Counted from the first letter of the stretch, positions 48,801 through 61,278 are shown. The stretch is DNA of 64,000 bases from Siphonodentalium dalli (GCA_032622095.1 CP136064.1:134301129-134365128); one strand, 5' to 3'. Numbers and translations: made by a program. The notes: generated by a model from the letters alone, not told the origin.

Positions 48801-49367
48801 ATGGCTATGAGGATCAACCCACCAACCTACAACAAGAATTATGAGCGATATAAACAAGAGTTACTGGCTTGGAAAGAGATTACTGATTTGAACAAAGGAA
48901 AACAAGGGATAGCGATTGCGTTGACTCTGCCGGAAAATGATGAGTCTCACATAAGAGAGAAAGTTTTTGATGAAGTACCTCTTGCTGATTTGAAGAAAGA
49001 CGATGGACTTAACATTCTCCTTGAATTTCTGGACAAATATCTTGGAAAAGATGAACTTGAGGACAGTTGGGAAAAATTCCAGGATTTTGAAGACTATAAG
49101 CGCACATCGAATGAGACTGTTAGTGAATATATAGTCAATTTTGACCAGAAGTACAATAAAATATTGAAGAAAGGACTCAAACTTCCATCGGAAATTCTTG
49201 CGTTTAAATTATTAAAAAGAGCGAGGATTTCGACACAAGAGACAATGCTTGTAATGACAGGTATGGACTACAGTCATAAGGACACACTTTTTGTACAGAC
49301 AAGGAAATCATTGAAAAAAATTCAAAGGGGATTCTGTAGCGGGTGGACACGACACGACTTCAGTTAA
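48801..49367 (+). pseudogene. gag: Copia gag, N-terminal part
   Basis: The capsid-like protein of the retroelement; the 188-residue frame opens MAMRINPPTYNKNYERYKQE. The Trp-rich 'LLAWKEITDL', the 'KYLGKDELEDSWEKFQDFED' segment and 'SVSEYIVNFDQKY'-like stretch (here TVSEYIVNF) match copia capsid helices. After the A7 run at 49314-49320 the frame diverges and stops at 49367. The zinc knuckle is found one frame further on, so the break is either an indel in the homopolymer or a recoding site. Confidence 0.75.
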
Positions 49368-49392
49368 TGCGATAAAGACCGAACCTGATGAT

Positions 49393-50673
49393 GTGTATTT
49401 TACGGGTTCAGATAGAGGTCACTATAACTACAAGGCGAGAGGGCGTTATCAGAGAGGACAATTTTTTGGATGTAGAGCAAGTAACCCTCGAATCTCAAAT
49501 TCGTCGAGTAGTGCTAGTTATAGTATGAACACTTCCAGAAAAATCAATCCAGTTGGTCGAGATGGTGAGAGTCTAAGGTGTGTATCATGTGGATCATTCC
49601 GGCATCTCCTCAAAGATTGCCCAGATAGCTGGGAAAACATGGCAAAACAATCAAGAGTGAACTTAGCTGAAGTAGAACAGGAACATGTTGTTTTATACAC
49701 TGGGAGTGATAAGGGAGATATGAAAGAGCTTGGGAAGGAGGCAAGAAATTGCGCTGTACTCGACAGTGCATGTTCCAGTACTGTATGTGGACGAGAGTGG
49801 CTGGATACATACATTAATTCTTTGACTGAAGATGATAAAAACAGTATTGAAGTTAGCGATGGTACAAGGATGTTCAAATTCGGAGGTGGGACACAGATGC
49901 GATCAATGGGAGAATATAGTATTCCCGCAAAGATTGTTGGAAAGAAAGTTATCATCAAAACTGATGTTGTTGCATCTGACATTCCTCTTCTCCTTTCAAA
50001 GGATGCGATGAAGCGTGCACAAGTGAGGCTTGATATCGAAAATGATTCAGCAAATATTCTAGGCAAAGATGTGTGTTTAAACCTAACTACTTCTGGTCAC
50101 TATTGCATTGCACTAGATGGTGGAATGGATGTTCAAGAAGTGTTCAGTGTTAATTTGAGTGATTTAGGCGACAATGAATTGTCCAAAGTACTTTATAAAT
50201 TACATAGACAATTCGCTCATCCACCAACCAATCGATTGATAGCATTACTAAAGGATGCAGGTGTGTGGCAAGAAAAGTTTAGTAATGTTTTGGAGAACAT
50301 TCGAGACAACTGTGATATTTGCAAAATGCATGCTCCAACACCGCCACGGCCTGTTGTCTCATTTCCCATGGCGAAAAGCTTCAATGAAAAGGTTGCCATT
50401 GACTTGAAAAAATGGGGTAACCGATGGATTCTTCATATTATTGACATGTGGTCAAGACTAACATTATCTGTGTTTATAGAGAGAAAAACTCCAAGAGAAA
50501 TTATCGACAAGATTATCAAACACTGGATAGGAATATTTGGCGTATTTGGATCAGTGTTGCATGATAATGGCGGCGAGTTTAATAATGATGAATTGAGAGA
50601 AGTTTCGTCGATTCTCAATGTGCAGGTGTGCACAACAGCTGCATACAGTCCATTTCAGAATGGGCTTTGTTAA
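49393..50673 (+). pseudogene. pol: Copia zinc knuckle, protease and integrase
   Basis: It starts in the frame that is already open from about 49330. A CCHC knuckle (CVSCGSFRHLLKDC) is followed by an aspartic protease with AVLDSACSS (DSA in place of the common DSG). The integrase then shows its HHCC zinc finger (H...H, CDIC) and two of three catalytic acids (Asp in AIDLKKW, Asp in LHDNGGEF). The frame stops at 50671-50673 (TAA), directly after QNGLC, exactly where the third catalytic residue is expected. Because the same frame is open further on, this is a point nonsense change, not a shift. The protein would lack a complete integrase. Confidence 0.82.
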
Positions 50674-51414
50674 CGAGTACATTCAATAACAGATTCTATG
50701 CTGCTATAACTTCAAGATGATAACAAGGACACTCCTGATGATATTCTGTTATGTTGGGCCAATATGGCTCGTAATTCATTACAAATGTGGAATGGGTTCA
50801 GTAGTTATCAACTTGTGTTCGGGTTCAATCCGAAAATACCCAACATCATGACAGATAATATTGCAGCAATGGATGGTAAAACAATGAGTGAAGTCTTTGC
50901 AGAACATATGAATACTCTACATTCTGCTCGTAGGGCATTTATTCAGACAGAAGCTGATGAGAGAATCCGACGGGCTCTACGAGGCAAGGTCAGGGCAGCA
51001 GAACAGTGCTATTCTAATGGAGATAGAGTGTTTTATAAAAGGGAGGGAAAAGACAAATGGCTTGGACCTGCAAAAGTGGTTTTCCAAGATGGCAAAGTTG
51101 TGTTTCTGAGACATGGAGGAACATTTGTGAGAGTTTCTCCAAACCGACTTATTAAAGCCAACTCTTACAATATGAACCCAGATCCAGGTGATCTTAAAGA
51201 AGATAAGTGTGTCGAACAAGCAGTTGAGTCGAAAATTGAAGTATTCACAGAAAACGTCGGTGAAAAAGATTCTGTTCAGAACATTGTGACACCCAAAGCT
51301 GCGTCAGACAAGAAGATCATGCTGAAAACAGGTGATGAAATTGAGTATCATCTGGAAGATGGAGATGAATGGATTCCTGGTACTGTTATTGGTAGAGCTG
51401 GGAAAGCGACTTGA
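50674..51414 (+). pseudogene. pol: Copia integrase C-terminal region
   Basis: Same frame as the preceding part, with a second in-frame TAA at 50707-50709. It contains 'WANMARNSLQMWNGFSSYQL', the typical end of the copia integrase core, and 'VRAAEQCYSNGDRVFYKREG' in the C-terminal domain. It ends at TGA (51412-51414), another in-frame nonsense change, after which the frame reopens into the reverse transcriptase. Confidence 0.8.
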
Positions 51415-52113
51415 ACAAATAAATCCTGGTTCAATCTACAGATGAAAGATGGAAACAAAATGAGTATTGATTTGAATAGTGTTCAGTGGAAAAGGACCAG
51501 TCAAACTGAAGAAGTGTTGATGACATTTGTGCCAAAGGACAGACTTCATGATCCTTCGTGTGGGAATGCAATAATTCAAGAGCTTCAGAAGTTAAAGGAC
51601 TTTGATACTTATGAAGAGGTAAATGAAAATGGACAACAATGCATTTCTACACGCTGGGTACTGACACAACGGGGAGCTGATGTCCGGGCCCGTTTAGTCG
51701 CCCGTGGATTTGAGGAGGAAGGTTTGACACAAAATGATTCACCTACTGTAAGCAAAGTATCCATAAGACTATTCTTGACATTGGCAGTAAATAAAAAATG
51801 GAATGTTAAAACAACTGATATTAAGTCAGCGTTCCTCCAAGGAAAAAAATTGGAAAGGGAAGTCTTCATCAGACCTCCTAAAGAAGCTCAGACAGAAGGA
51901 AAAGTTTGGAAGTTGAAAACATGCTTGTATGGTTTAAAAGATGCAGCTCGGCAATTCTACACAAGTGTTGTACATGAACTAAATCATCTTGGTTGTGAGT
52001 TATCTACACTAGATCCTTCTCTGTTCTACAAACGAGGAAAAAATGGTGAATACTTCTCAGCCATGTGGATGACTTTCTTCATGCTGGTGATAAGGATTTT
52101 AACGAACATGTAA
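51415..52113 (+). pseudogene. pol: Copia reverse transcriptase, N-terminal part
   Basis: It contains 'RWVLTQRG', 'RARLVARGFEE', 'TDIKSAFLQGK' (with the first catalytic Asp), 'VFIRPPKEA' and 'WKLKTCLYGLKDAARQFYTS', the standard order of copia reverse-transcriptase motifs. The frame is lost at about 52045-52064, immediately before the catalytic box, and runs out at 52113. Confidence 0.85.
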
Positions 52114-53015
52114 TGGGTGGCTTGCGACAGCGTTTCCTAGCTGGAAAAGTAGAGGAGGTAAAATTCACTTACGTTGGGTTCCACATTGAACAGAAAGCTG
52201 ATGAAATAATTCTGCACCAGAATAACTATATTCATGGAGTAAGAGACATTGAGTTACGTGCGGAAAGAGTTGCCTGCAAAAATGATGAATTAAGTATGAA
52301 TGAATACACTGATCTGCGTTCTATTGTTGGAAGTCTAAATTGGATTGTGCAAGGGACAAGACCTGATTTGGCTTTTGAGTTAATAGAACTGAGCACTAAA
52401 TTCAGAAAAGGTCAAGTTTGTGATCTGGCTAGAGCAGTGAAGATCATATCAAGAGTGAAATCTGAGACAACATCAATTCGATTTCCATTCATGGGACTTC
52501 CTTCAGATGATAAGTGGAAATTAGTGGTTTTTACTGATGCTGCTTATGCAAATTTGCCTGATGGAATCAGCAGTACAATGGCATATGTTATATTTGTCGT
52601 AAATCCAGATAAATTGAGCTGTCCTCTATCTTGGAACTGCCATAAGATAAAAAGAGTGGTGCGTTCAACATTGGCTGCCGAAGCAATGAGCTTGCAGGAA
52701 GGTGTCGAGGAGGCGATATATGTCAGGAAAGTGTTATGTGAATTGTGCAGTATCCAAGAGACAAAGATCCCCATTGTTGCCTATGTGGATAACAGGAGTG
52801 TGGTGGAAGCTGTGCACACAACTAAAATGGTTGATGATAAACGTCTTCGAATCGATATTGGTGCGATGAAACAATGTCTTGATCGAGGTGAAGTAGAAAG
52901 CATTCGATGGTGCCCAGGTTCGAGTCAGCTTGCCAATTGCCTAACAAAACGAGGTGCTTCCGGCGAGCAGCTGATTGCTACATTCCAGAGAGGGAAAGTA
53001 GCAATTGACATTTAG
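52065..53015 (+). pseudogene. pol: Copia reverse transcriptase C-terminal part and RNase H
   Basis: It opens at the catalytic VDD box (seen as MDDFLHAGD when started from the first Met) in a frame shifted from the upstream part. 'SIVGSLNWIVQGTRPDLAF' belongs to the thumb. RNase H follows with FTDAAYANLPDG (Asp), 'TLAAEAMSLQEG' (Glu), YVDNRSVVEA (Asp) and 'WCPGSSQLANCLTKRGA'. It ends at TAG 53013-53015, about 90 bases before the 3' repeat. This last part is free of internal stops. Confidence 0.85.
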
Positions 53016-53086
53016 GAAAAATGGATGATACGGACTGTATATTTGTAAATATTTCTGTGGTTTTATCAAAAGAACTAAAACAACAT

Positions 53087-53106
53087 AAAAAGAGAAAAGA
53101 GGGAGA
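53087..53106 (+). promoter_or_regulatory. Polypurine tract of the copia element
   Basis: AAAAAGAGAAAAGAGGGAGA directly precedes TTGTTGAG, the start of the 3' repeat. The GGGAGATTGTTG junction is typical of copia elements. Confidence 0.8.
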
Positions 53107-53984
53107 TTGTTGAGCTACAGAGTTTGAATAGAAGTGAAGCAACATGTCAATATTAACACCCATGACATATTTCATGACGATCAGACGAACAGTACGACCT
53201 GTAGCCCGTGCTAATGGATTGAATTTTGAAACCCAAGATGGCCACTGGCAGCCATGTTTTTTGTCCGAATGACCCCAAAATGACTCGTTCCCATCTACAT
53301 TCCAATTTAAACAGCCATGAATAATTTCATGATGATCAGACTAAAGCTACGACCTGTAGTCCGTGCTAAAGGATTTAGTCATACAAAGAGTAAAATCCTA
53401 CATGTCAATGTTAACATCGTTGACAAATTTCATGATGATCAGACCAAAGGTACGACCTGTAGCCCGTGCTAATGGATTGAATTTTGAAATCGAAGATGGC
53501 CGCTGGCAGCCCTGTTTTTTGTCCGAATGACCCCAAAATGTCTCGTTCCCATCTACATTCCAATTTCAACAGCCATGACAAATTTCATGATGATCAGATT
53601 AAAGGTACAACCTGTAGCCCGTGCTAAAGGATTTAGTCATACAAAGAGTAAAATCCAAAATGGCTGCTGGTGGCCATGTTTTTTTGCCGAATGACCCCAA
53701 AATGACTCGTTTCTCATCTACATGTCATTGTTAACATCCATGACAAATTTTATGATGATCCGACCAAAGGTACGACCTGTAGGCCGTGCCAAAGAATTTA
53801 GTCATGCAAAGAGTAAAATCTAAGATGGCTGCCGGCTGCATGTTTTTTGGCCGAACGACCCCAAAATTAATCGGTCCCATCTACATGTCAATATTAATAT
53901 CCATGACAAATTTCATGATGATCAGACAAACAGTACGACCTGTAGCCCGTGCTAATGGATTGAATATTGAAATCCAAGATGGCC

Positions 53985-54335
53985 TATCTCTATTGGGTTG
54001 CTAATTGAGAACAGGTCACCTTTGTTCTGTCTGGTGATCCGGTTCAATAGAACTTAGAAGGTGTTTGTTGTTTTATTGTCCGGTGCCCCTGCTGTGCGAA
54101 CAATGTTGATTTTATGACCCCAGATTAATCATGGGTGTTAATTGCCACAATCCGATATCAGGGATGTGTTGATTGCCTGTCTACTGGTCAAATAGATAAA
54201 ATAAAGAGATTATTTTTTGTGATTTTCTACAGTAGCTGAATCCGGGAGATTTTCATGCCTGTCTGGGAGTGCGGGAGATCGTGCTCAAATCCGGGAGTCT
54301 CCCGCACAATCCGGGAGGGTTAACAGGTCTGCCGG
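53985..54335. repeat. Short unclassified insertion inside family A
   Basis: Non-family-A sequence interrupting a core unit, beginning 'tctctattgggttgctaatt' and ending with a GGGAG-rich segment ('cgggagtctcccgcac', 'cgggagggttaacaggtctg'). No ends or duplication could be fixed. Confidence 0.5.
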
Positions 54336-54540
54336 CCATGTTTTTCCCCGAATTACCCCAAAATGACTCGTTCCCATCTAAATGTCAATGTCAACAGCTA
54401 TGACAAATTTCATAATGATCCAACCGAAGCTACGACCTGTAGCCCGTGCTAAAGGAAATTGTTGACGCATCACACATGCACACGGACGACAAAGCCATGG
54501 CAATAGCTCAAACTTTACAAAGTAAAGTTGTGCTAAAAAC

Positions 54541-55116
54541 ATACTGTTGGTGTATTCCTAGATTTATCAAAGGCATTTGATACAATAGACCATAATATGT
54601 TGTTGAAAAAACTTGAATATTTGGTTGTCGTGGGGTTGCACTGAATTGGTTTCATAGCTACCTGACAAACTTGAATATTTTGATTGTCGTGGGGTTGCAC
54701 TGAATTGGTTTCATAGTTCGAGGGCCATATTTCTAATAAAACTAATGTAACCTGTGGTGTTCCACAGGGGTCTATATTGGGCTCCCTCCTCTTCCTTGTA
54801 TTTATTAATGATCAACCAAAAGTCTGCAATGAACTAATACTATAAAATTTGCTGATGATACAAATGCATTTTTTCTGCATAAAGTATAGTACTGCTTAAC
54901 AAAGAACTTGAAATGAATAAATGGTTCCTTGCAAACAAATTGTCATTGAACTTGGACAAAACAAATTATGTTTTTTACGAACACAGATCACAGTAAAACA
55001 GAAAATGCCCTTCCTGAACTCAAACTCAATGACAAACAGATACACAGGGTCAGTAACACAAATTCCTAGGAATTAATAAGAAACATTATCCTGGGATATG
55101 CATGTGGACACAATTC
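54541..55116 (+). pseudogene. LINE (non-LTR) reverse transcriptase fragment, part 1
   Basis: Broken frames give 'VFLDLSKAFDTIDH', then '[20 protein letters not shown]', then KFADDTNAFFLH (about 54842-54880, the YxDD-type box as FADD) and 'LSLNLDKTNYVF'. These are reverse-transcriptase motifs of the Jockey/CR1/L2 type of LINE. A short internal duplication ('gaatattt(t)ggttgtcgtgg' at about 54613 and 54674) and several indels break it. It stops at 'gtggacacaattcta' where a family A element starts, and its continuation is at about 62196. Confidence 0.75.
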
Positions 55117-57532
55117 TAAATGAAAGTGTCTATGACACTGTAGCTCAACTTTGTAAAGAAGTTAAATTTGAGCAATGAATGAAATGATTAAATTGAATCT
55201 TGAAATCAAAGATGGCCACTGGCAGCCAATGTATTTTTTGCTGAATGACCCCAAAATGACTTGCTCCCATCTACATGTCAATGTCAACATCCATGACAAA
55301 TTTCATGATGATCCAACCAAAGATACAACCTGTAGCCCATGTCAAACTATTTAGTCATGCAAAGAGTAAAATCCAAGATGGTGCTAGCGGCCATGTTTTA
55401 TGGATGAATGACCCCAAAATGACTGTTCCCATCTACATGTCAATGTTAACATCCATGACAAATTTCATGATGATCCGACCAAAGATACAACCTGTAGCCC
55501 ATGTCAAAATATTTAGTCATGCAAAGAGTAAAATCCAAGATGGCTGAATGACCCCAAAAATGACTCGTTCCCATTTACATGTCAATGTTAACAGCCACGA
55601 CAAATTTGATGACGATCCGACCAAAGAAACGACCTGTAGCTGTGTCAAAGGATTTAGTCATGTAAAGAGTCAAATCCAAGATGGCTGCCGGCGGCCATGT
55701 TTTATGGCCGAATGACACCAAAATGACTTGTTCCCATCTGCATGTCAATGTTAACTTCCACGACAAATTTCATGATGGTCAGATGAACACTCCGACCTGT
55801 AGCCCATGCTAATTGAATGAATTTTGAAATCCAAGATGGCCACTGGCGGGCATGTTTTTTGGTCGAATGACCTCAAAAGGACTCGTTCCCATTTACATGT
55901 CAACAGCCATGACAAATTTAATGAAAGTGTCAATGACACTGTAGCTCAACTTGGAAAGGGAATAATTTCATGTTTTACAGTCAATGGAGTGATTAGGAAT
56001 GTGGAATGATGAAAGGCCTAGTTATGCAAAGAGTAAAATCCAAGATGGCTGCTGGTGGCCATATTTTTTGGCCGAATGACTCCAAGATGACTCGTTCCCA
56101 TCTACATGTCATTGTTAAAATCCATAACAAATTTCACGATGATCCTACCAAAGCTACGACCTGTAGCCCGTGCCAAAGGATTTAGTCATGCAAAGAGTAA
56201 AATCCAAGATGGCTGCTGGCAGACATGTTTTTTGACCGAACAACCCCAAAATTACTCGTTCCCATCCACATGTCAATATTAACAATCATGACAAATTTCA
56301 TAATGATCAGACGAACAGTTTGACCTGTAGCCCATGCTAATGGATTGAATTCTGAAATCCAAAATGGCTGCTGGCGGCCATGTGTTTTGGCCGAATGACC
56401 CCAAAATGACTCGTTCCAATCTACATGTCATTGTTAACATCCATGACAAATTTCATAATGTCCTGACCAAAGGTGGGACCTGTAGCCTGTGCCAAAGGAT
56501 TTAGTCATGCAAAGAGTAAAATCCAAGATGGCTGCTGGCGGCCATGTTTTTTCGCCAAACGACCCCAAAATGACTCGTTCCCATCTACATGTCAATATTA
56601 ACATCCATGACAAATTTCATAATGATAAGACGAACAGTTCGACCTGTAGCCCGTGCTAATGGATTGATTTTTAAAATCCAAGATGGCCACTGGCAGCCAT
56701 GTTTTTTTGCCGAATGACCCCAAAATGACTCGTTCCCATCTGCATGTTAATGTCAACAGCCATGACAAATCTCAAAACGATACGACCAAAGGAACGATCT
56801 GTAGCCCGTGCCAAAGGATTTAGTCATGCAAAGAGTAAAATACAAGATGGCTGCTGGCGGCCATGTTTTTTGGCCAAATGACCCCAAAATGACCTGTTCC
56901 CATCTACATGAGATTATTAACATACATGACAAATTTCATGATGATCCAACCAAAGCTACGATCTGTAGCCTGTACCAAAATATTTAGTCATGCAAAGAGT
57001 AAAATTCAAGATGGCTGCTGGCGGCCATGTTTTTTGGCCAAACGACCCCAAAATGACTCGTTCCCATCTACATGTCAATATTAATATCCATGACAAATTT
57101 CATGATGATCAGACAAACAGTATGACCTGTAGCCCGTGCTAATGGACTGAAATTTGAAATCCAAGATGGCCACTGGCGACCATGTTCTTTTGCCGAATGA
57201 CCCCAGAATGACTCGTTCCCATCTACATGTCAAAGTCAATAGCCATGACAAATCTCATAATGATCCGACCAAAGGTACGACCTGTAGCCCGTGCCAAAGG
57301 ATTTAGTCATGCAAAGAGTCAAATCCAAGATGGCTGCTGGCGGCCATGTTTTTTGGCCGAACGACCCCAAAATGACTCCCATCTACATGTCAATATTAAT
57401 ATCCATGACAAATTTCATGATGATCAGACGAACAGTATGACCTGTAGCCCATGCTAATGGATTGAATATTGAAATCCAAGATGGCCGCTGGCATGTTTTT
57501 TTGCTGAATGACCCCAAAATTTTTAGCTAAAA

Positions 57533-58112
57533 ATTACTATAGGGAAGAGTTATGTCCCTGGTCGCACCCCTATTTGACCTGGTGAACCCAATGGAACAAA
57601 TCTTAATCCCAGTCACCCAAGGACTCTCTATACCAAAATGTATGCTAAATATGTCAAATGGTTCTTGAGAAGATGTTTTAAGAATAACTATTGAGGGAAA
57701 GAATTATGTCCCTGGCTCCGACCCTATTTGACCCAGTGATCCAATTCTGAATCAAATCTGAATCCTAGTCACCCATACCAAATATAAGCTGAATAGGCCT
57801 GATGACATTTTAAGAATTACAATGGATGGACAAGTTATGTCCCTGGCTCCGCCCTTATTTGATCCGGTGATTTAATTTTAACACATCTGTATCACTGTCA
57901 CCCAAGGACCTTCCATACCAATTATAAGCTAAATAGCCCGATGATTCTTGAGAAGATGTTTTAAGAATTACTATGGATGGAAAGAGTTAGGCCCCTTGCT
58001 ATGCCACTTTTTTTGACCATGTGACCCCCATTTGAACAGAACTGAATCCCAGCCACCTAGGGAATATCCACACAAAATATGACTCATATTCTTTATCTCA
58101 GGTAAGCTAAGA
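57533..58112 (-). mobile_element. Family D tandem-core element, part 1
   Basis: Three to four units of ~160-170 bp, each with 'gagttatgtccctggctccg', 'atttgacccagtga', 'gtcacccaaggac' and 'ttgagaagatgttttaagaa'. It ends near 'ttatctcaggtaagctaa', a decayed form of the family D terminus seen at 61815-61835. Confidence 0.65.
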
Positions 58113-58428
58113 AAAATGCCTCCTTCTTTCTCATCCAGTTTCCCATATCTAATTGCCTGAGAAAACCAGTATTTAGTTTTACTGGCCTAACTGTCAGATT
58201 CATCATTCACACTTGGCCTTGGGAGTTTGTTATCATAAGTCATAGGTCATTTATATACAAACTCTCTAACAGGCAGAGAATTTTAGGGTATTAAATCAAT
58301 GTGACTTATATATGGTGTTAAGTAAACATTCTGTGATGGCAGGCACCTTCCTCATATCTCATAGAGCTCTGAGTATGTACTGTTTGCATGTTCTTGATTT
58401 TAGACTGATTTAAACCAAATTTGGTTAA
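58113..58428. other. Unclassified sequence between family D and the Harbinger-like element
   Basis: No coding or repeat structure was recognised, other than 'agactgatttaaaccaaatt' at the right, a phrase typical of tandem-core invertebrate repeats. Confidence 0.35.
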
Positions 58429-61278
58429 GGGGTCATCTCAAATTATCTCAAAATCAGCCTATTTCCCGATAGATCCCGATAGCATATATATACAGTTATC
58501 CGGAAATTATCGGGAAATGATGCAACGTTTTTCGGGAAATTATCGGAATATTTACTTAGTCTATCGGGATTCAATCGGAGTTTACTTATTTCGGAGTATC
58601 ATATTCCGAAAACAACACCGCATGTTGTTTGGAAAGTTTCTGTATCGGGATTACTCGGGACTTTTATCGGGATTATATGTTTTATAGGCCTATCTTTATA
58701 ATTGATTTAATAGTTTCCTAATATGAGAAATCGTCAGTATAAAGTTTTACAGTATCGGGGAACACGTACCTGTCGCAGAACTGTTATGTATACTGTGGTG
58801 ATCAGTGGGGGCTACGTAAAATATCGGTATTTTACCCGGACAATACACCCCACCCATCGGGAAATCTTCAAAATCAAGTCGCAGGGAGCATACCCAAATA
58901 TGTATGCAGTTGTATACTATCTTCAAAGCTTGTGTTTGTAATATGTTTAAATACCTCCGACTTTTAAATATGGAGGAAATAAAGATATATATTTATGGCA
59001 AATGCAAAAGATTTGTATTTATTCGCGAATCGCCGACGACACAATTAATTAATGAGTGCACAATCGAGTGCTTTAGAAATAAACTGACTGATCTAGGCAG
59101 TCATAACATGAGATGTCGTATGTTCAAAATTTAGCCCGATTCCAGGAATTGGGGTCATCAATATTTACGTTTCTGGGAACAAAACATGTGGCATTGCAGA
59201 GTATATATAGGCCCCATATATAATATATGCAGTCATGCGCGAAGTCACTTGATCGTGCCTGTCGTGCTCGAAGAAGACAAATCATTATCAAATTTCACAC
59301 AGCTAGTGAACAGATTTATAAAACAATTACAAACATGGGACAACTCCTGCTTAAAGAAGAAAGAAAAATATAACTCCACAGTGGATTAAACTTTAAGCAT
59401 GAAATGGGGGGGGGGGGGTAGATCGATCATGCACGCCGTGAGTATCTACTCTGTTCTCTATCCTTTAGTCAAGAGAATAGAGATTCGTAACATGACATGG
59501 GGGGGGGGGGGGGGGGGGGTCCTGCTGTATATGTATAATTTTAGCATTAACAATTTAGTAGTAATTCCATAGTTTTTTCATGAATCATTTTTTATGGTAA
59601 ATAAAAAGCGTCTATACAGACCTGTGGAACTATGAATGGAAAATTCCATGAAAATCTGCAGTGCAAAAATTATAAATACGCGAAGCAATCATAACATTTA
59701 ACTGACAATAAATGTGTGCATGGGCTGATTTTGTATATACTCTACATTAATTTTGTTTTCTGTAATTACTACTAATTATAAATAGGCTGCATTGATTATT
59801 TCGATAAGTTGAACATAGCCTAATTATGTTGACAGTGTCAAATGTCACGATTGCATCATCAAGGTCAAGGTAACACGATGCGATTTATTTGTAGTACCTA
59901 TATTTCGTCATCTTTTTTCAAAAAGATGTCTTGCTAACTTTTATTTAGTTTGATATCTCAAATGCGCGTACTTATATCGATATTAATAGCCAGTCCATCG
60001 TTTTAATACGACTTGACAATATTATGTCATATATGACGGGCATGATCGACGCATCGAAATGTGCAGGGATCTATCGATCATAACTGGGTCAAGTACGAAC
60101 ATTAGGTGCATATGAGGTTCTCGGAGGGTTAAACATTTTTGTTAGCGCTGATTATTTTGTTCTTGTGTCAAGTTGTGTGATTACTAATGTTCACATTCAC
60201 TGCGCATTATCACTTAGATAGCCTCCAGTAAATTCGCCAAATTGTGATGTGGAAAATTTAAGAATACGTGCACGTACACGTGCAAGACATGCCATTTTCT
60301 AAAATAATGATTTAGCGCATTTTGTTATCTTCATTTTAAGAATTACCTTGTCAATTTTACACTGAGTATGATTGATAAAAAAAATACAATGGGAGAAATT
60401 ATATTTATTGGCCGTAGTTTTGAGAACAAATTTATTCTTGAATGATGAATCGAAATCCTTGTTTACTAGACACTGATGGCGCCAAAAAAATAAGCGCAAA
60501 TCAGGTGGGGGGAAATCAGCCAAACAATATAGTTCTCAAATATTGTTTAAAGAAAGCTACTTGCTATTGAAAATCAAATATTTGAAGCCAATGTGTAGTA
60601 ATTATCGTAATCTTATGGCATTTATTTCACATGTTAGTAATTTATTTGATTTTTATCAAATATATATTTGAATTTTTTCTCACGTTCACTTTGGGACCAG
60701 TCTATTGCTAGTGTCGAGGGATACTACCTTTATAATACTATTCCTTTTTATGTTTCCTTCAGAGCGCTTCTAGGAGATATGTGCTGTATGAATAATATGC
60801 AAAAATAATTCAATGGACAATTTAATAACTTCGAATCAAAACTTGAAACGTGTCGAGTTTTAATTCTTTTAGACAAGCTTCCAACCCAATAAAAATGTGC
60901 TTACGAAGGAAGCTGTGGGCGAATCCAAAATTAATGACAACACATTGAACCGGAAACAGAAACAAATATATAAATAAAACAACATGCTCGATTTGTCGTT
61001 TATCAAACAAAACAGACATAATTGTTCTTGAAATAAATAAGTAAATTATCCAGAATTATCGGAAAGTTATTGGCATTGCTACGTACATTACTTTCGGAAA
61101 GTTATCGGGAATTTTTTTTCGGGAAATCAGCGTGTTATCGGAATATTTGGATGCGGTATTGGGATATTTTCGGCAAATGGCGACCGCTCTATCGGGAAAT
61201 TTAGAAGATAGTATTTGAGTTATCAGGATCCTATCGGGATATTTATCAGGATCCCGATAGTAGTTTTGATATGACCCC
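58429..61278. mobile_element. PIF/Harbinger-like non-autonomous transposon
   Basis: The ends are GGGGTCATCTCAAA on the left and, read inward on the other strand, GGGGTCATATCAAA on the right. TAA flanks both sides (58426-58428 and 61279-61281). A 3-bp TAA/TTA duplication and G-rich terminal repeats fit PIF/Harbinger. Both subterminal ~230-bp regions are rich in TATCGGGA-type words in opposite orientations. The 2,850-bp interior has no transposase or Myb-like frame, so it is non-autonomous or heavily decayed. Confidence 0.72.
59406..59519. repeat. Two G homopolymers (13 and 21 bases)
   Basis: Runs at 59406-59418 and 59499-59519, each preceded by a similar 'catga(a/c)atgg' sequence. They are potential quadruplex or sequencing-error sites. 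Confidence 0.8.

Larger units (their letters stand above)
48700..53142 (+). mobile_element. Ty1/copia LTR retrotransposon, decayed
   Basis: Domain order is gag, zinc knuckle, protease, integrase, reverse transcriptase and RNase H, diagnostic of copia. A 36-base direct repeat (TTGTTGAGCTACAGAGTTTG and on) occurs at 48699-48734 and 53107-53142. The left copy continues to TTAACA at 48780, next to the primer site, predicting an ~81-bp LTR (TG...CA). The right copy stops after about 35 bases at family A sequence, so the 3' LTR is truncated and no target duplication is visible. It holds at least three nonsense changes and one or two frame shifts, so it is inactive. The type of copia (possibly GalEa-like) is uncertain. 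Confidence 0.85.
48500..54538 (-). mobile_element. Family A element containing a copia insertion
   Basis: The reverse-strand 3' end (ATGAAAGTGTCAATGACACT) is at about 48501. The 5' palindrome (CTCAAACTTTACAAAG, TAAAGTTGTGCT) and CA-rich tract are at about 54465-54535. Core units flank a copia-type retroelement (48700-53142) and a further ~350-bp insert (about 53985-54335). Confidence 0.75.

Noticed and set aside
49518-50066. 182-residue minus-strand frame inside copia pol
   Set aside because: Opposite to a recognisable protease-integrase frame, with no domain of its own.
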